17,547 bases of DNA from Aliicoccus persicus_A (GCA_020741755.1 DYYI01000098.1:1-17547), one strand, 5' to 3'. Positions 1 to 7,467 are shown, numbered from the stretch's first letter. Notes: generated by a model from the letters alone, not told the origin. A program made the numbers and translations.

Positions 1-1
1 A

Positions 2-82
2 TACTACAATACTAAAAGACTACACTCTGCTCTTGGGTTCCTGTCCCCTAAAGAGTTTGAGTCTCTAAATGATAAGGATTAG
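2..82 (+). CDS. IS3-family transposase (orfB), C-terminal fragment
   Basis: Reading from base 2, the frame is open to a TAG at 80-82 and gives 26 residues that include YYNTKRLHSALGFLSP. This is the conserved end of the DDE integrase domain of IS3-family OrfB proteins, where (Y/F)YN..R.H.ALG..SP is a hallmark. The catalytic D, D and E residues would lie upstream, outside the window. It is too short for an ordinary ORF scan and is identified by motif. Whether the full gene is intact cannot be seen. Its termination 92 bp before the inverted-repeat end is normal for the family. Confidence 0.75.
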   Translation, partial: YYNTKRLHSALGFLSPKEFESLNDKD

Positions 83-147
83 CTAACAAAATTCTCTTAA
101 CCTTGTGTCTAGTTTTTCTTGACAATTCCAACTATTTTGTTTTTTTA

Positions 148-174
148 CCTGTCTACTTGACAGGGAGCAGTTCA
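148..174 (-). repeat. IS3-family terminal inverted repeat (right end)
   Basis: On the minus strand the element starts TGAACTGCTCCCTGTC at 174 and continues to about 148. Within it CCTGTC (148-153) and GACAGG (159-164) form a small 6-bp stem with a 5-nt loop. The TGAACTG terminus resembles IS3-family ends, and transposase binding is the known role of such repeats. The matching left end is not in the window. Confidence 0.6.
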
Positions 175-196
175 TACCATTCTTGGGTTAAACTAT

Positions 197-2614
197 TTAA
201 GCATTTTGGGGTGTTGCTGAATTACTTTCTAATTTCTTTTCTCTATTCTTCTTTCTACGTTTCATAATCTGAATGAAGATTACAACGAAGAATAGCGCAA
301 GTGCCGTGATATCTGTGGCAAACGAACTATGAATGAACAATATTGCTGCAACTGGTGCAAGAATTCTCTCGATCCAGCCGAATCGTTCAAACATGTAGTT
401 CTGGATAAATCCAGCAAACATAAACATCCCAGCCATGGCAGATAATATTGCGGTCACAATATCAAAAGTCGTTGCATCTTCTACGATTAATAACATCGCT
501 GGGTTCACAGAGAACATGAATGGTAAGAGCAATGCTGCTGAATCATATTTAAACCCTTGTATACCGGTTCGTATCGGTCCACTTCGTGCAATACCTGCGG
601 TCGCATATGCTGGCAAGTTAACCGGCGGTGTGTCATCCGCAAGTACACCATAGTAAAGGACGAATAGGTGTGCAACGATAACTGGTACACCTAAATCTGT
701 TAATGCTGGTGCAATAACAGAAGCGAGTACGACATATGTCGCAGTCGTCGGTAAACCTAAACCGAGTAGTAAACATGCAAATAAAGCTAAGATTAAAGCA
801 ATGTATAATTGTGTCGATTCAAACACAAGGAATTGTGGTAAGGCTTCTTCAACTGTTCCTGAGAAGTTAAAGATGATTCTCGAGAAGCGCGTACCTAAAC
901 CAGTTGTTGTAATCACACCGATTATGATTCCCGCGGTCGCACAGGCTGTGATAATGCTTAAACTGTTACGTGCTGCAGTTTCAAAACCATTGATCAAGTC
1001 TTTCATCGTAAAATCTTCTTCTGGCGCTTTTTGTTTCGTCACAATCATGAATATTGCGAATATGGCAGAAACGAGCACACCACCGATAACCATAGTTAGA
1101 ATGGGATCTCTCCAACGCACGATTTCACCAACGAAAATCCTTGCACCAAATACATCATTTAGCGCAATTAATCCTTGGTTAATATAGACGACAATATATT
1201 GCATTGAGTATGCGAGTGCAAGTAAGATTGCACCCCAAATCGCAGTTCGTGCAAAATTCTTTCTAAATCTGTACGTCAGGAATGCAATAACGATCATCAC
1301 GGTGATCGAATAGAACCCGGATGCGTTTACTGATGCACGTTCTACAACGAGGAAATATAAAAGAACGAGTATCGGGAATATTAAGAAACCTTGTCGAATC
1401 AAAAGTTTTCTTGCTGGTATCGTTTCACTTTTTGGAATACCATCGATTCCATATTTCAACGCTTCAAAGTGTACCATGAACAAAATACCAAAGTACGTAA
1501 GTAAGGCAGGAATCGCTGCTGCCTGAATAATTTCGTAATACGGTATACCCGTCATCTCAACCATGATGAATGCTGCGGCACCCATGACAGGTGGTAAGAA
1601 TTGTCCACCGGATGAAGACGCAACCTCAATACCACCAGCTGTATGTGGTCTGAAACCAACGCGCTTCATCAAAGGAATTGTAAAGGTACCTGTCGTTACA
1701 GCGTTCGCTGTAGAACTACCTGAAATACTACCCATCATACCAGAAGCGACTACCGCTGCTTTTGCAGGTCCACCTTTCATCTGACCAACAAGACGTATCG
1801 CAAGGTCGATGAACATTTTACCTGCACCTGTTGATTCTAAAATTGAACCAAATAATATAAAGATAAATACAAACTGGGCTGATGCATAAATCGGCGTTCC
1901 AAATATACCGGTACTTCTCCACGTCATCTCATTAACGAATCGCGTGAAATCCCCGCGGTTGTGGTAGAAATCACCTGGTAAGTATTCTCCTAGGAAGAAG
2001 TAAGCGACTGCAATCGTCGTAATAATTACGAGTGGTAAGCCAACGACACGTCGTGTTGCTTCAATGACGAGTATGATGAATGCAGTACCGACGATTAAAT
2101 CCATCTGTGTAATTCTTCCTGCCAGCACTTCAGGTGCTAATTGTCGATCGATTAAATACCATCCGATGAATAATACCACAGCGGTAATAATCAAGTCATA
2201 CCACGGTATGGATTTTTGGTTGAGTCCTTTTTTTATCGGGAAAATCATAAATGCTAACATCAAACCGATTGTTAAATGAATGATTAAGAATGTTCTTGAA
2301 CCGATATTTGGTAAACCAAATCCGGCGACGTATAAATGAAATAATGATAAAAATGAAGCAACTACAGTAATCATAATTGCATAGACTTTCGTCGGATTTC
2401 TGTCACTACCCTCTAACTCATTCACAATGCGTTGTTGTTCATCTTGGTCGATAAATTCGACACCTTTGTAAGGGACATCACCTTCAACAGATGGTTCATT
2501 TTCTTCGTTCTTTAACGTCTCTTCCTTATCCTCTGGTTCTTGATTCAAATCTTTTTCATCTTCCTGACGATCGATGTTTTTATCTTTATCGCTCAAAATT
2601 CTCACCCCGTTCAT
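197..2614 (-). CDS. TRAP transporter permease, fused 4TM/12TM protein (TAXI type)
   Basis: Integral membrane permease of a tripartite ATP-independent periplasmic-type (TRAP) transporter, in which the small DctQ-like and large DctM-like subunits are fused; 805 residues is usual for TAXI-type fusions. Residues 1 to about 70 are a hydrophilic, mostly acidic cytosolic segment; many hydrophobic helices follow. Family motifs seen include GSISGSSTANAV near residue 295, and GLGLPTTATYV and PPVNLPAYATAGIARSG in the C-terminal half. It is the last gene of the SBP-DUF1850-permease operon and overlaps the DUF1850 gene by 29 bp with the ATG used here. That ATG has no clear ribosome site; a TTG at 2596 is preceded by GGGGTGAG about 5 nt away and may be the true start. 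Substrate is unknown; family members take up organic acids using an ion gradient. Confidence 0.93.
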   Translation of the reverse strand: MNGVRILSDKDKNIDRQEDEKDLNQEPEDKEETLKNEENEPSVEGDVPYKGVEFIDQDEQQRIVNELEGSDRNPTKVYAIMITVVASFLSLFHLYVAGFGLPNIGSRTFLIIHLTIGLMLAFMIFPIKKGLNQKSIPWYDLIITAVVLFIGWYLIDRQLAPEVLAGRITQMDLIVGTAFIILVIEATRRVVGLPLVIITTIAVAYFFLGEYLPGDFYHNRGDFTRFVNEMTWRSTGIFGTPIYASAQFVFIFILFGSILESTGAGKMFIDLAIRLVGQMKGGPAKAAVVASGMMGSISGSSTANAVTTGTFTIPLMKRVGFRPHTAGGIEVASSSGGQFLPPVMGAAAFIMVEMTGIPYYEIIQAAAIPALLTYFGILFMVHFEALKYGIDGIPKSETIPARKLLIRQGFLIFPILVLLYFLVVERASVNASGFYSITVMIVIAFLTYRFRKNFARTAIWGAILLALAYSMQYIVVYINQGLIALNDVFGARIFVGEIVRWRDPILTMVIGGVLVSAIFAIFMIVTKQKAPEEDFTMKDLINGFETAARNSLSIITACATAGIIIGVITTTGLGTRFSRIIFNFSGTVEEALPQFLVFESTQLYIALILALFACLLLGLGLPTTATYVVLASVIAPALTDLGVPVIVAHLFVLYYGVLADDTPPVNLPAYATAGIARSGPIRTGIQGFKYDSAALLLPFMFSVNPAMLLIVEDATTFDIVTAILSAMAGMFMFAGFIQNYMFERFGWIERILAPVAAILFIHSSFATDITALALFFVVIFIQIMKRRKKNREKKLESNSATPQNA

Positions 2615-3092
2615 TTACAACTATTCTAATATTTTTGTTTTGAAATGGATAGTCCGAAATTAGTATTTCCTCATCATTATACGTTAAATAATGCGGATAT
2701 AGTTTAGATGGCCTGACGATTAAATTATCTAATTTTTGGTTAATATCTTTAATTGCATATTTACCATCGTCTGACTCTAGCACGGTGCCTTCGTATGGTA
2801 GGCCCGCACCAAATGATTCTGTGTAGCTTTCCATCACATAAATGTCTTGACCTCTGACTTCGAATACTTCTTTTACTTCACTCTTCTCTACCGAGTGTGT
2901 ATATGTCAATGAAAAAAAGTTCCCGTCATCGAGTTCAACCGATTGAATCATTTCATCTGTCGAATCATCGACTAATAGCAATTGTGCTTCTGGCTTTAAA
3001 ATATGTAGGACGAGTAAAATGCTGATAATGGATAAAAAGGCACTGCTAATCAGCAATGCCTTTCTATTACTTAAAATTTCTGTCATTTTCAT
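2586..3092 (-). CDS. DUF1850 domain-containing protein of a TAXI-TRAP operon
   Basis: A 168-residue protein with one N-terminal hydrophobic helix (about residues 12-32), probably a membrane anchor, followed by an extracellular domain. The segment FSLTYTHSVEKSEVKEVFEV carries the YTHSV...V.E.F signature of DUF1850. DUF1850 genes commonly lie between the TAXI binding protein and the fused permease, exactly as here: 11 bp after the SBP stop and overlapping the permease start. Its biochemical role is not established; an accessory function in transporter assembly or solute handling is inferred from this linkage. The upstream sequence lacks a strong ribosome binding site, and a second ATG two codons in could be used instead. 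Translation probably depends on coupling to the upstream gene. Confidence 0.85.
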   Translation of the reverse strand: MKMTEILSNRKALLISSAFLSIISILLVLHILKPEAQLLLVDDSTDEMIQSVELDDGNFFSLTYTHSVEKSEVKEVFEVRGQDIYVMESYTESFGAGLPYEGTVLESDDGKYAIKDINQKLDNLIVRPSKLYPHYLTYNDEEILISDYPFQNKNIRIVVNERGENFER

Positions 3093-3103
3093 AAGACTAA
3101 AGT

Positions 3104-4204
3104 TTACTCTGAGTCTTCTTCGTCTTCTTCAGTATCTTCTTCAACTTCTTCGTCTTCAGCCTCAGCATCTTCGTCTTCTTCAGTATCTTCTTCATCGTCC
3201 GCATCGTCTTCGCTATCTTCTACAGGGTTGTCCTCGTAGAATTTAGCTGCACCTGGGTGAAGTGGTACTGACATACCATCTAATGCTGTTTCAAGATTTA
3301 ATTCTTCACCACGGATGTGAGAGTTCGCAACAACATCTAAGTTATTGAAGATTGCATCCATAATGTCATAGACTTGGTCTTCTGATAATTCGTTAGATGC
3401 GATTACCATTGCTTGAACGGCAACTGTTGTCGCTGTTGCATCAAAGTTCTCATAAGTGTCTTCATCTAATTGAACTTCTGTGTAGTAAGAATACTCATCT
3501 AATAAATCAGCTAATGCATCTTCTTCAAAGCTTAAGATTTTAATATCGTGTTGTGCACTTAATTCTTGAACAGCACCAGTTGGTGTACCTGCCGTAATAA
3601 ATGCAGCGTCGATATTACCATCTTGTAAGTTTGTTGAAGCATCAGCGAATGATAAGTACTGTGGAGAGATGTCCTCCAGTGTTAAACCATGCACTTCTAA
3701 AATTTGAATTGCATTTGCTTCAGTACCTGATCCAGCATCACCAACTGCAACACGCATACCCTCTAAGTCAGCAATCGTATCGATTCCACTGTCCGCCATT
3801 ACAACCACTTGGATTGTTTCTGGGTAGATTGTGAATAATCCACTGAATTCTTGTAGTTCTTGGTCAAACATGTTCATTCCTTCAAAACCATAGTACGCAA
3901 TATCGTTTTGAACAAGTGCTAATTGTGCATCGCCCATTGCAAGTTCATCAACGTTTGTTACTGATGCACCTGAAGCAACACCTGATGCATTTGCATCAGT
4001 GTTCGTGTCGATTACGTCAGCAAGCGCAATTCCTAGTGGATAGTAAACACCAGCCGTACCACCTGTAAGGATGGTAACGCCATCAAGTGGCTCAGTACCC
4101 ACTTCTCCATCAAATACCGGAACTTCACTGTCGTCGTTATCGTCTGCAGCAACTAAAACTGCACCAAACATGAGCAACATAAACATCAATAAATATTTAC
4201 GCAT
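3104..4204 (-). CDS. TAXI-family TRAP transporter solute-binding protein with acidic C-terminal tail
   Basis: Extracytoplasmic solute receptor of the TRAP system, first gene of its operon. The N-terminus is a signal sequence (MRKYLLMFMLLMFGAVLVAA) followed by ILTGGTAGVYYPLG near residue 45, the conserved TAXI ligand-binding opening. The start ATG has a good ribosome site (AAAGGAGAG, about 5 nt spacing). Two oddities are visible. First, no cysteine occurs anywhere: where a Gram-positive binding protein would normally have a lipobox (L-[AV]-[AG]-C) the sequence is LVAADD, so the protein should not be lipidated. Second, residues 328-366 are 30/39 Asp or Glu, built partly from a duplicated DNA segment. 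How it stays near the membrane is unclear. Substrate unknown. Confidence 0.93.
   Translation of the reverse strand: MRKYLLMFMLLMFGAVLVAADDNDDSEVPVFDGEVGTEPLDGVTILTGGTAGVYYPLGIALADVIDTNTDANASGVASGASVTNVDELAMGDAQLALVQNDIAYYGFEGMNMFDQELQEFSGLFTIYPETIQVVVMADSGIDTIADLEGMRVAVGDAGSGTEANAIQILEVHGLTLEDISPQYLSFADASTNLQDGNIDAAFITAGTPTGAVQELSAQHDIKILSFEEDALADLLDEYSYYTEVQLDEDTYENFDATATTVAVQAMVIASNELSEDQVYDIMDAIFNNLDVVANSHIRGEELNLETALDGMSVPLHPGAAKFYEDNPVEDSEDDADDEEDTEEDEDAEAEDEEVEEDTEEDEEDSE
3117..3194. repeat. 27-bp direct repeat inside the acidic-tail coding region
   Basis: The 27 bases at 3117-3143 recur exactly at 3168-3194, an offset of 51 bp or 17 codons in frame. Both copies encode a peptide around EEDTEEDE of the TAXI binding protein tail, and GAA/GAC-rich sequence lies between them. 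The pattern indicates growth of the tail by in-frame duplication or slippage, so tail length may vary between strains. Confidence 0.85.
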
Positions 4205-4238
4205 AATCTCTCTCCTTTGTGATTAATTTTACATCTCG

Positions 4239-4247
4239 ATTGTATCA
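4239..4247 (-). promoter_or_regulatory. Candidate extended -10 promoter for the TAXI-TRAP operon
   Basis: On the minus strand TGATACAAT gives an extended -10 (TGn plus TACAAT) about 35 nt ahead of the SBP start codon. No good -35 box lies 17 nt upstream, which is tolerated by extended -10 promoters. The surrounding 118-bp gap separates this operon from the kyn operon and has no terminator-like hairpin. An ATTGT/ACAAT inverted pair (4239-4243, 4252-4256) overlaps the box and could be an operator. Confidence 0.5.
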
Positions 4248-4322
4248 CATAACAATTACTAAATGAAGACGGTTTCATAATTTTTTAATAATTGCTTAAT
4301 TAATTTTATTGTAAATATCGTT

Positions 4323-4643
4323 TTATTTTGCAGTTGCAGTCCATTCTTTACTATTTTTATAGCGTTTTACATGCGCAAAAATATTTTCACCAGCATAGTC
4401 TTCATTCGTATATACCGTAATTGTAAAATACTGACCATTATCTGAGAGTTTCTCATTTAAATAGATATCTCTTAAATGCTCATACAAATTCTTCATCATT
4501 TCTGCTGTCAAACTTTGATATTCTCTCAATAACTTTTTCTGTAATATTCCGTTATTTTCAAGCACTTCTTGAACGACGATGACAAATGTTTCTCCTTCTT
4601 TAATGACATCATCAAACAGATCGATTTGTCCATGTAAATTCAT
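4323..4643 (-). CDS. Uncharacterised 106-residue protein, last gene of the kyn operon
   Basis: Not recognised. The protein is small, soluble and acidic, with no signal peptide or membrane helix and no cysteine. Two parts can be seen: an N-terminal segment (FVIVVQEVLENNGILQKK), likely strand and helix, and a C-terminal stretch (YFTITVYTNEDYAGENIF, then a basic VKRYKN) that looks like alternating strands. It starts 16 bp after the kynA stop, with an excellent ribosome site (AAAAAGGAGA, 8 nt spacing) sitting right behind that stop, so it is almost certainly co-transcribed with kynUBA. It is not an alternative formamidase (no metal-binding HxGTHxD or Ser-hydrolase motif). An operon-specific accessory or regulatory role is only a guess from position. 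Confidence 0.8.
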   Translation of the reverse strand: MNLHGQIDLFDDVIKEGETFVIVVQEVLENNGILQKKLLREYQSLTAEMMKNLYEHLRDIYLNEKLSDNGQYFTITVYTNEDYAGENIFAHVKRYKNSKEWTATAK

Positions 4644-4659
4644 CTTTCTATCTCCTTTT

Positions 4660-5499
4660 TTATAATTCTGTTCTTAATTCCCATAACTCTTTAAAGAAAT
4701 AATGATCGACAACTTTCCTTAAGTAATTCACACCTGAGCTTCCACCAGTACCTGTTTTAAATCCAATGATTCTCTCAACAGTCTTCATATGTCTAAAGCG
4801 CCATCGTGAATATTGCTCTTCAATATCAACGAGCTTCTCTAACATTTCATACAGTTCGAAGTGTTCGTCTGTATTCATATAAATTTCTTTGAATGCAGCT
4901 TTAACCGATTCATTCGGTTCATATGATTTCGTAATGTCTCTATTTAATATATCCTCATCGATTTTAAATCCAGCACGACTGATTGCACGAATCGCTTGGT
5001 CATATAAACTGACTGTGTTCAGTTGGTCTTCGAGTAGGTGATATATTTCTATATTGTGTTGATAGATTTTTAATGCATGCGTTGATTTATAACCTAAGCT
5101 GTACTCCACCAATCTATTTTGGTAGCTCTGAAAGCCAGATGCATGACCGAGTGATTCACGAAACTTTAAGTAATCCGCTGGCGTCATCGTTGTCAGCACA
5201 TCCCATGCACTGATCAACTGACGCTGAATTGATGACACACGTGCAAGTTTTTTAAATGCTTCTCTGAATTTGTCTTCTGAAATATCTGTCGCTGCAGAAT
5301 TGATCTCGTGCAACATCAGTTTCATCCATAATTCTTTTACTTGATGAATGATGATGAACAGCTGTTCATCGTGTTGGTCTGATTTTCCATCTTGCGCGTT
5401 TAGTATTTTATCTAGACTTAAGTAATCGCTATATGTCATCGATTTTTCAAAATCAGTTTTCACCGTTTCACCGGTTAATTTCACATCATCATGATTCAT
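4660..5499 (-). CDS. kynA: Tryptophan 2,3-dioxygenase
   Basis: Haem enzyme that opens the indole ring of L-tryptophan with O2 to give N-formylkynurenine, the first step of the kynurenine pathway; cytosolic tetramer. At 279 residues it matches bacterial family members. H52 in FIIIHQVKELWMKL corresponds to the active-site His, R114 in KFRESLGHASGFQS to the substrate-carboxylate Arg, and H237 in FRHMKTVERIIGFK to the proximal haem ligand; the GTGGSSGV loop follows at 250-257. The start is placed at the ATG at 5499 (MNHDDVK), because AAAAAGGAGGAAG lies 5-6 nt upstream; the frame is open further to 5550 but that would extend deep into kynB. The gene overlaps the end of kynB by 11 bp, implying coupled translation. 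Confidence 0.97.
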   Translation of the reverse strand: MNHDDVKLTGETVKTDFEKSMTYSDYLSLDKILNAQDGKSDQHDEQLFIIIHQVKELWMKLMLHEINSAATDISEDKFREAFKKLARVSSIQRQLISAWDVLTTMTPADYLKFRESLGHASGFQSYQNRLVEYSLGYKSTHALKIYQHNIEIYHLLEDQLNTVSLYDQAIRAISRAGFKIDEDILNRDITKSYEPNESVKAAFKEIYMNTDEHFELYEMLEKLVDIEEQYSRWRFRHMKTVERIIGFKTGTGGSSGVNYLRKVVDHYFFKELWELRTEL

Positions 5500-6124
5500 G
5501 ATCTTCCTCCTTTTTGCGAATGACAGCTCTGACTGGAGAACCATCAGCACCTTTAATTTTTAACGGCAACGCGATAAAATCATACACGCCCGAATCTACT
5601 CGATCGAGTACAATGTTTTCTATAATCATGATGTCGTGCGCATGAAGCGCATGATGGACATCGAGCGTTTTAGAATTTACAAGGTCAACCGATGGCACAT
5701 CAATACCGAAAAGTTTGATACCTTGTTCAGCGAGATAGGTAACAGCGTCAAGAGTGAGTGTTGGTACTTCATTTGGGAATACTGATTTATCCGTTGCTGC
5801 ATGCGTTTTAATGAGCAAGATAGTGCCTTCTATGTTGTGTGCTTCAAGATCAGACTTGCTTATTTCTTCTTTACCAACGACTTCTATAATTGTTGCATTT
5901 CCGATATAACGATTTATATCGAGCGCTTCAATTGTCGCTCCGTCATTGTCGAAATGAAACGGTGCATCAACGTGTGTGCCGATGTGCGTACTCGTCGTTA
6001 TTTTTCCGATGTTCACGGACCCTGACATCTCTTTTGTCACAGGTGTCTCAAACGAAAATGGTGTATCTCCTGGCCACTCTGCAACATTTTCTGATAGTTC
6101 AACTGTAATATCTATCCAACTCAT
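5489..6124 (-). CDS. kynB: Kynurenine formamidase
   Basis: Cyclase-like metal-dependent hydrolase that removes formate from N-formylkynurenine to give L-kynurenine. The family signature is intact: STHIGTHVDAPFHF supplies H47, H51, D53 and H57, the metal ligands and catalytic histidine of bacterial KynB; the N-terminal WIDITVEL and AEWPGDTPF segments also match. Length 211 is typical. Its start overlaps the kynU stop in an ATGA junction, and GGAGTGA within the end of kynU serves as ribosome site. Its own end overlaps kynA by 11 bp. This is the dedicated second enzyme in kynUBA. Confidence 0.96.
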   Translation of the reverse strand: MSWIDITVELSENVAEWPGDTPFSFETPVTKEMSGSVNIGKITTSTHIGTHVDAPFHFDNDGATIEALDINRYIGNATIIEVVGKEEISKSDLEAHNIEGTILLIKTHAATDKSVFPNEVPTLTLDAVTYLAEQGIKLFGIDVPSVDLVNSKTLDVHHALHAHDIMIIENIVLDRVDSGVYDFIALPLKIKGADGSPVRAVIRKKEEDHES

Positions 6125-7386
6125 GCAATCACTCCACGTGTGTTATCGAAATCAAGGTAGATTTTATCGTCTAATATTTCTTTTAAAATCTCTACTGCAC
6201 GATAAACATCTTCAAACGAGTTATAGAGAGCAACCGGCGCAATGCGCACATAGCTTGGCGCACGAAAATCTGGTATGACATTGCGCGATTTGAGTGCGCT
6301 GTTAATTCCCGCTGCTTGTTCGTGATGAATCAAAATATGACCGCCGCGTGCATCGTCTTCTTTCGGTGTCACCACTTCAATGTTGTGATCCGCTAATACT
6401 TCTTCAATCATCTCGCTCATAAATCGCGTGAGTTTGAGTGATTTCTCTCTGACATTGTCAATGCCTGCTTCGTTAAATATCTCCAAGCTACCGATGAGTG
6501 GTGCCATAGAGAAAACGTGAGGCGTACCAACTTGAAGTTGACTGGCGTCTGATGCTTGGTCAAATTCATGTGACATATCAAATTGAGTTGCTTTATTGTT
6601 ACCGAACCACCCCTTCAAGCTGACAGGAAGATGGTGGTGACGCTGTGCCATGTAAATACCAGCGACAGATCCTGGCCCACCATTTAAATGCTTATATGTA
6701 CACCATACTGCGAAGTCCACATTGTGCTCAGATAACTTGTGCGGCACACTCCCGATCGAATGACATAGATCAAATCCGATGATGATATTTTTATCGTGTG
6801 CTGCTTTTGTAATGGTCTTAATATCCAGCACTTGCCCACTCCGATAAAGTACAGATGGCAACAGTATCAGTGCTACATCGTCATCCATCGCTGCGATGAT
6901 ATCGTCAGTCGTTAGCGTATGACCGTCTTGTGACGCGACCTTTTTCAGTCCATCCGAATAGCCATGATCATCAAGAATTGCTTGTAGTGCATATATATCA
7001 GACGGGAAATTTAAATCATCTGCTAAAATTTTGTAACGGTTTTCCGTCGGTTTATATAGCGTGCGTACCGCTTGATGAATGTTCGTTGTTGTTGAATTTG
7101 TCGCCAGCACTTCTGAATGATCAGCCCCAACTAAACTGGCCATCGACGCGCCGAGTGATTCGCTCATGTAAAACCATGGATTCTTACCATTCGTCCAACC
7201 ATCAATCCCATATTCTTTCCAATCATTAAACGCGTTTTGCAATGCACGTTCCGCTCGTTTACTTGCAAGTCCAAGAGAGTTTCCATCCATATAAATCTGA
7301 CCTGGTTTAATGTAAAACTCTGATTTAAATTCGCGCAGTTTATCTTGTGCATCCAAACTTCGCGCATGTTCTAGAAAATGTCTCAA
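6121..7386 (-). CDS. kynU: Kynureninase
   Basis: PLP-dependent fold-type I enzyme that cleaves L-kynurenine to anthranilate and L-alanine. Visible features: IYMDGNSLGL near residue 32, the GFDLCHSIGSVPH PLP-binding segment (D206, H209), and the Schiff-base lysine K232 in WCTYKHLNGGPGSVAG. At 421 residues it is full length. The start is TTG: no in-frame ATG precedes the conserved N-terminus, and GAGGTGG lies about 7 nt upstream. It is the first gene of kynUBA and overlaps kynB by 4 bp. With no kynurenine 3-monooxygenase in the window, anthranilate is the likely product rather than 3-hydroxyanthranilate for NAD synthesis; this is inference because the enzyme could be encoded elsewhere. Confidence 0.96.
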   Translation of the reverse strand: MRHFLEHARSLDAQDKLREFKSEFYIKPGQIYMDGNSLGLASKRAERALQNAFNDWKEYGIDGWTNGKNPWFYMSESLGASMASLVGADHSEVLATNSTTTNIHQAVRTLYKPTENRYKILADDLNFPSDIYALQAILDDHGYSDGLKKVASQDGHTLTTDDIIAAMDDDVALILLPSVLYRSGQVLDIKTITKAAHDKNIIIGFDLCHSIGSVPHKLSEHNVDFAVWCTYKHLNGGPGSVAGIYMAQRHHHLPVSLKGWFGNNKATQFDMSHEFDQASDASQLQVGTPHVFSMAPLIGSLEIFNEAGIDNVREKSLKLTRFMSEMIEEVLADHNIEVVTPKEDDARGGHILIHHEQAAGINSALKSRNVIPDFRAPSYVRIAPVALYNSFEDVYRAVEILKEILDDKIYLDFDNTRGVIA

Positions 7387-7426
7387 TGTCGTGCCACCTC
7401 GATTATTATTTTTTCGTATATGTATT

Positions 7427-7467
7427 ATTGTACATGAATATAATTGTGTTGTAATTAACGAGTTACA
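7427..7467 (-). promoter_or_regulatory. Candidate kyn operon promoter with overlapping inverted repeat
   Basis: On the minus strand TACAAT (7427-7432) is a plausible -10, with a weak TTACAA -35 (7449-7454) at 16 bp. TGTAA (7450-7454) and TTACA (7463-7467), separated by 8 bp, form an 18-bp inverted repeat that covers the -35 box, as expected for a repressor operator. The leader to the TTG start is under 45 nt, too short for a tryptophan T-box, and none is seen. No regulator gene is adjacent. Confidence 0.4.

Larger units (their letters stand above)
1..174 (+). mobile_element. IS3-family insertion sequence, right-hand end (partial, runs off the window)
   Basis: The first 82 bases encode the C-terminus of an IS3-type transposase, followed by about 65 bp of A/T-rich sequence and a terminal inverted repeat ending in CAGTTCA at 168-174. 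Read inward on the minus strand this end begins TGAACTG, the TG..CTG start typical of the IS3 family. The other end and the target duplication lie outside the window, so integrity cannot be judged. The element ends only 22 bp beyond the stop codon of the TRAP permease gene, so it sits in what should be the 3' untranslated region of that operon. Family assignment rests on the transposase tail plus the terminal sequence; the IS subgroup is not resolved. Confidence 0.75.

Noticed and set aside
148..164. CCTGTC/GACAGG hairpin as terminator of the TRAP operon
   Set aside because: On the minus strand it is followed by A, not T, residues; it fits better as part of the IS terminal repeat.
801..1187. 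Plus-strand open frames of 60-130 codons opposite the TRAP, glgP, kyn and oxidase genes
   Set aside because: All are antisense shadows of well-supported genes, without ribosome sites or recognisable protein motifs.
5500..5550. Longer kynA start (17 extra codons)
   Set aside because: A strong AAAAAGGAGGAAG site lies inside the extension and points to the ATG at 5499; the extension overlaps kynB heavily.
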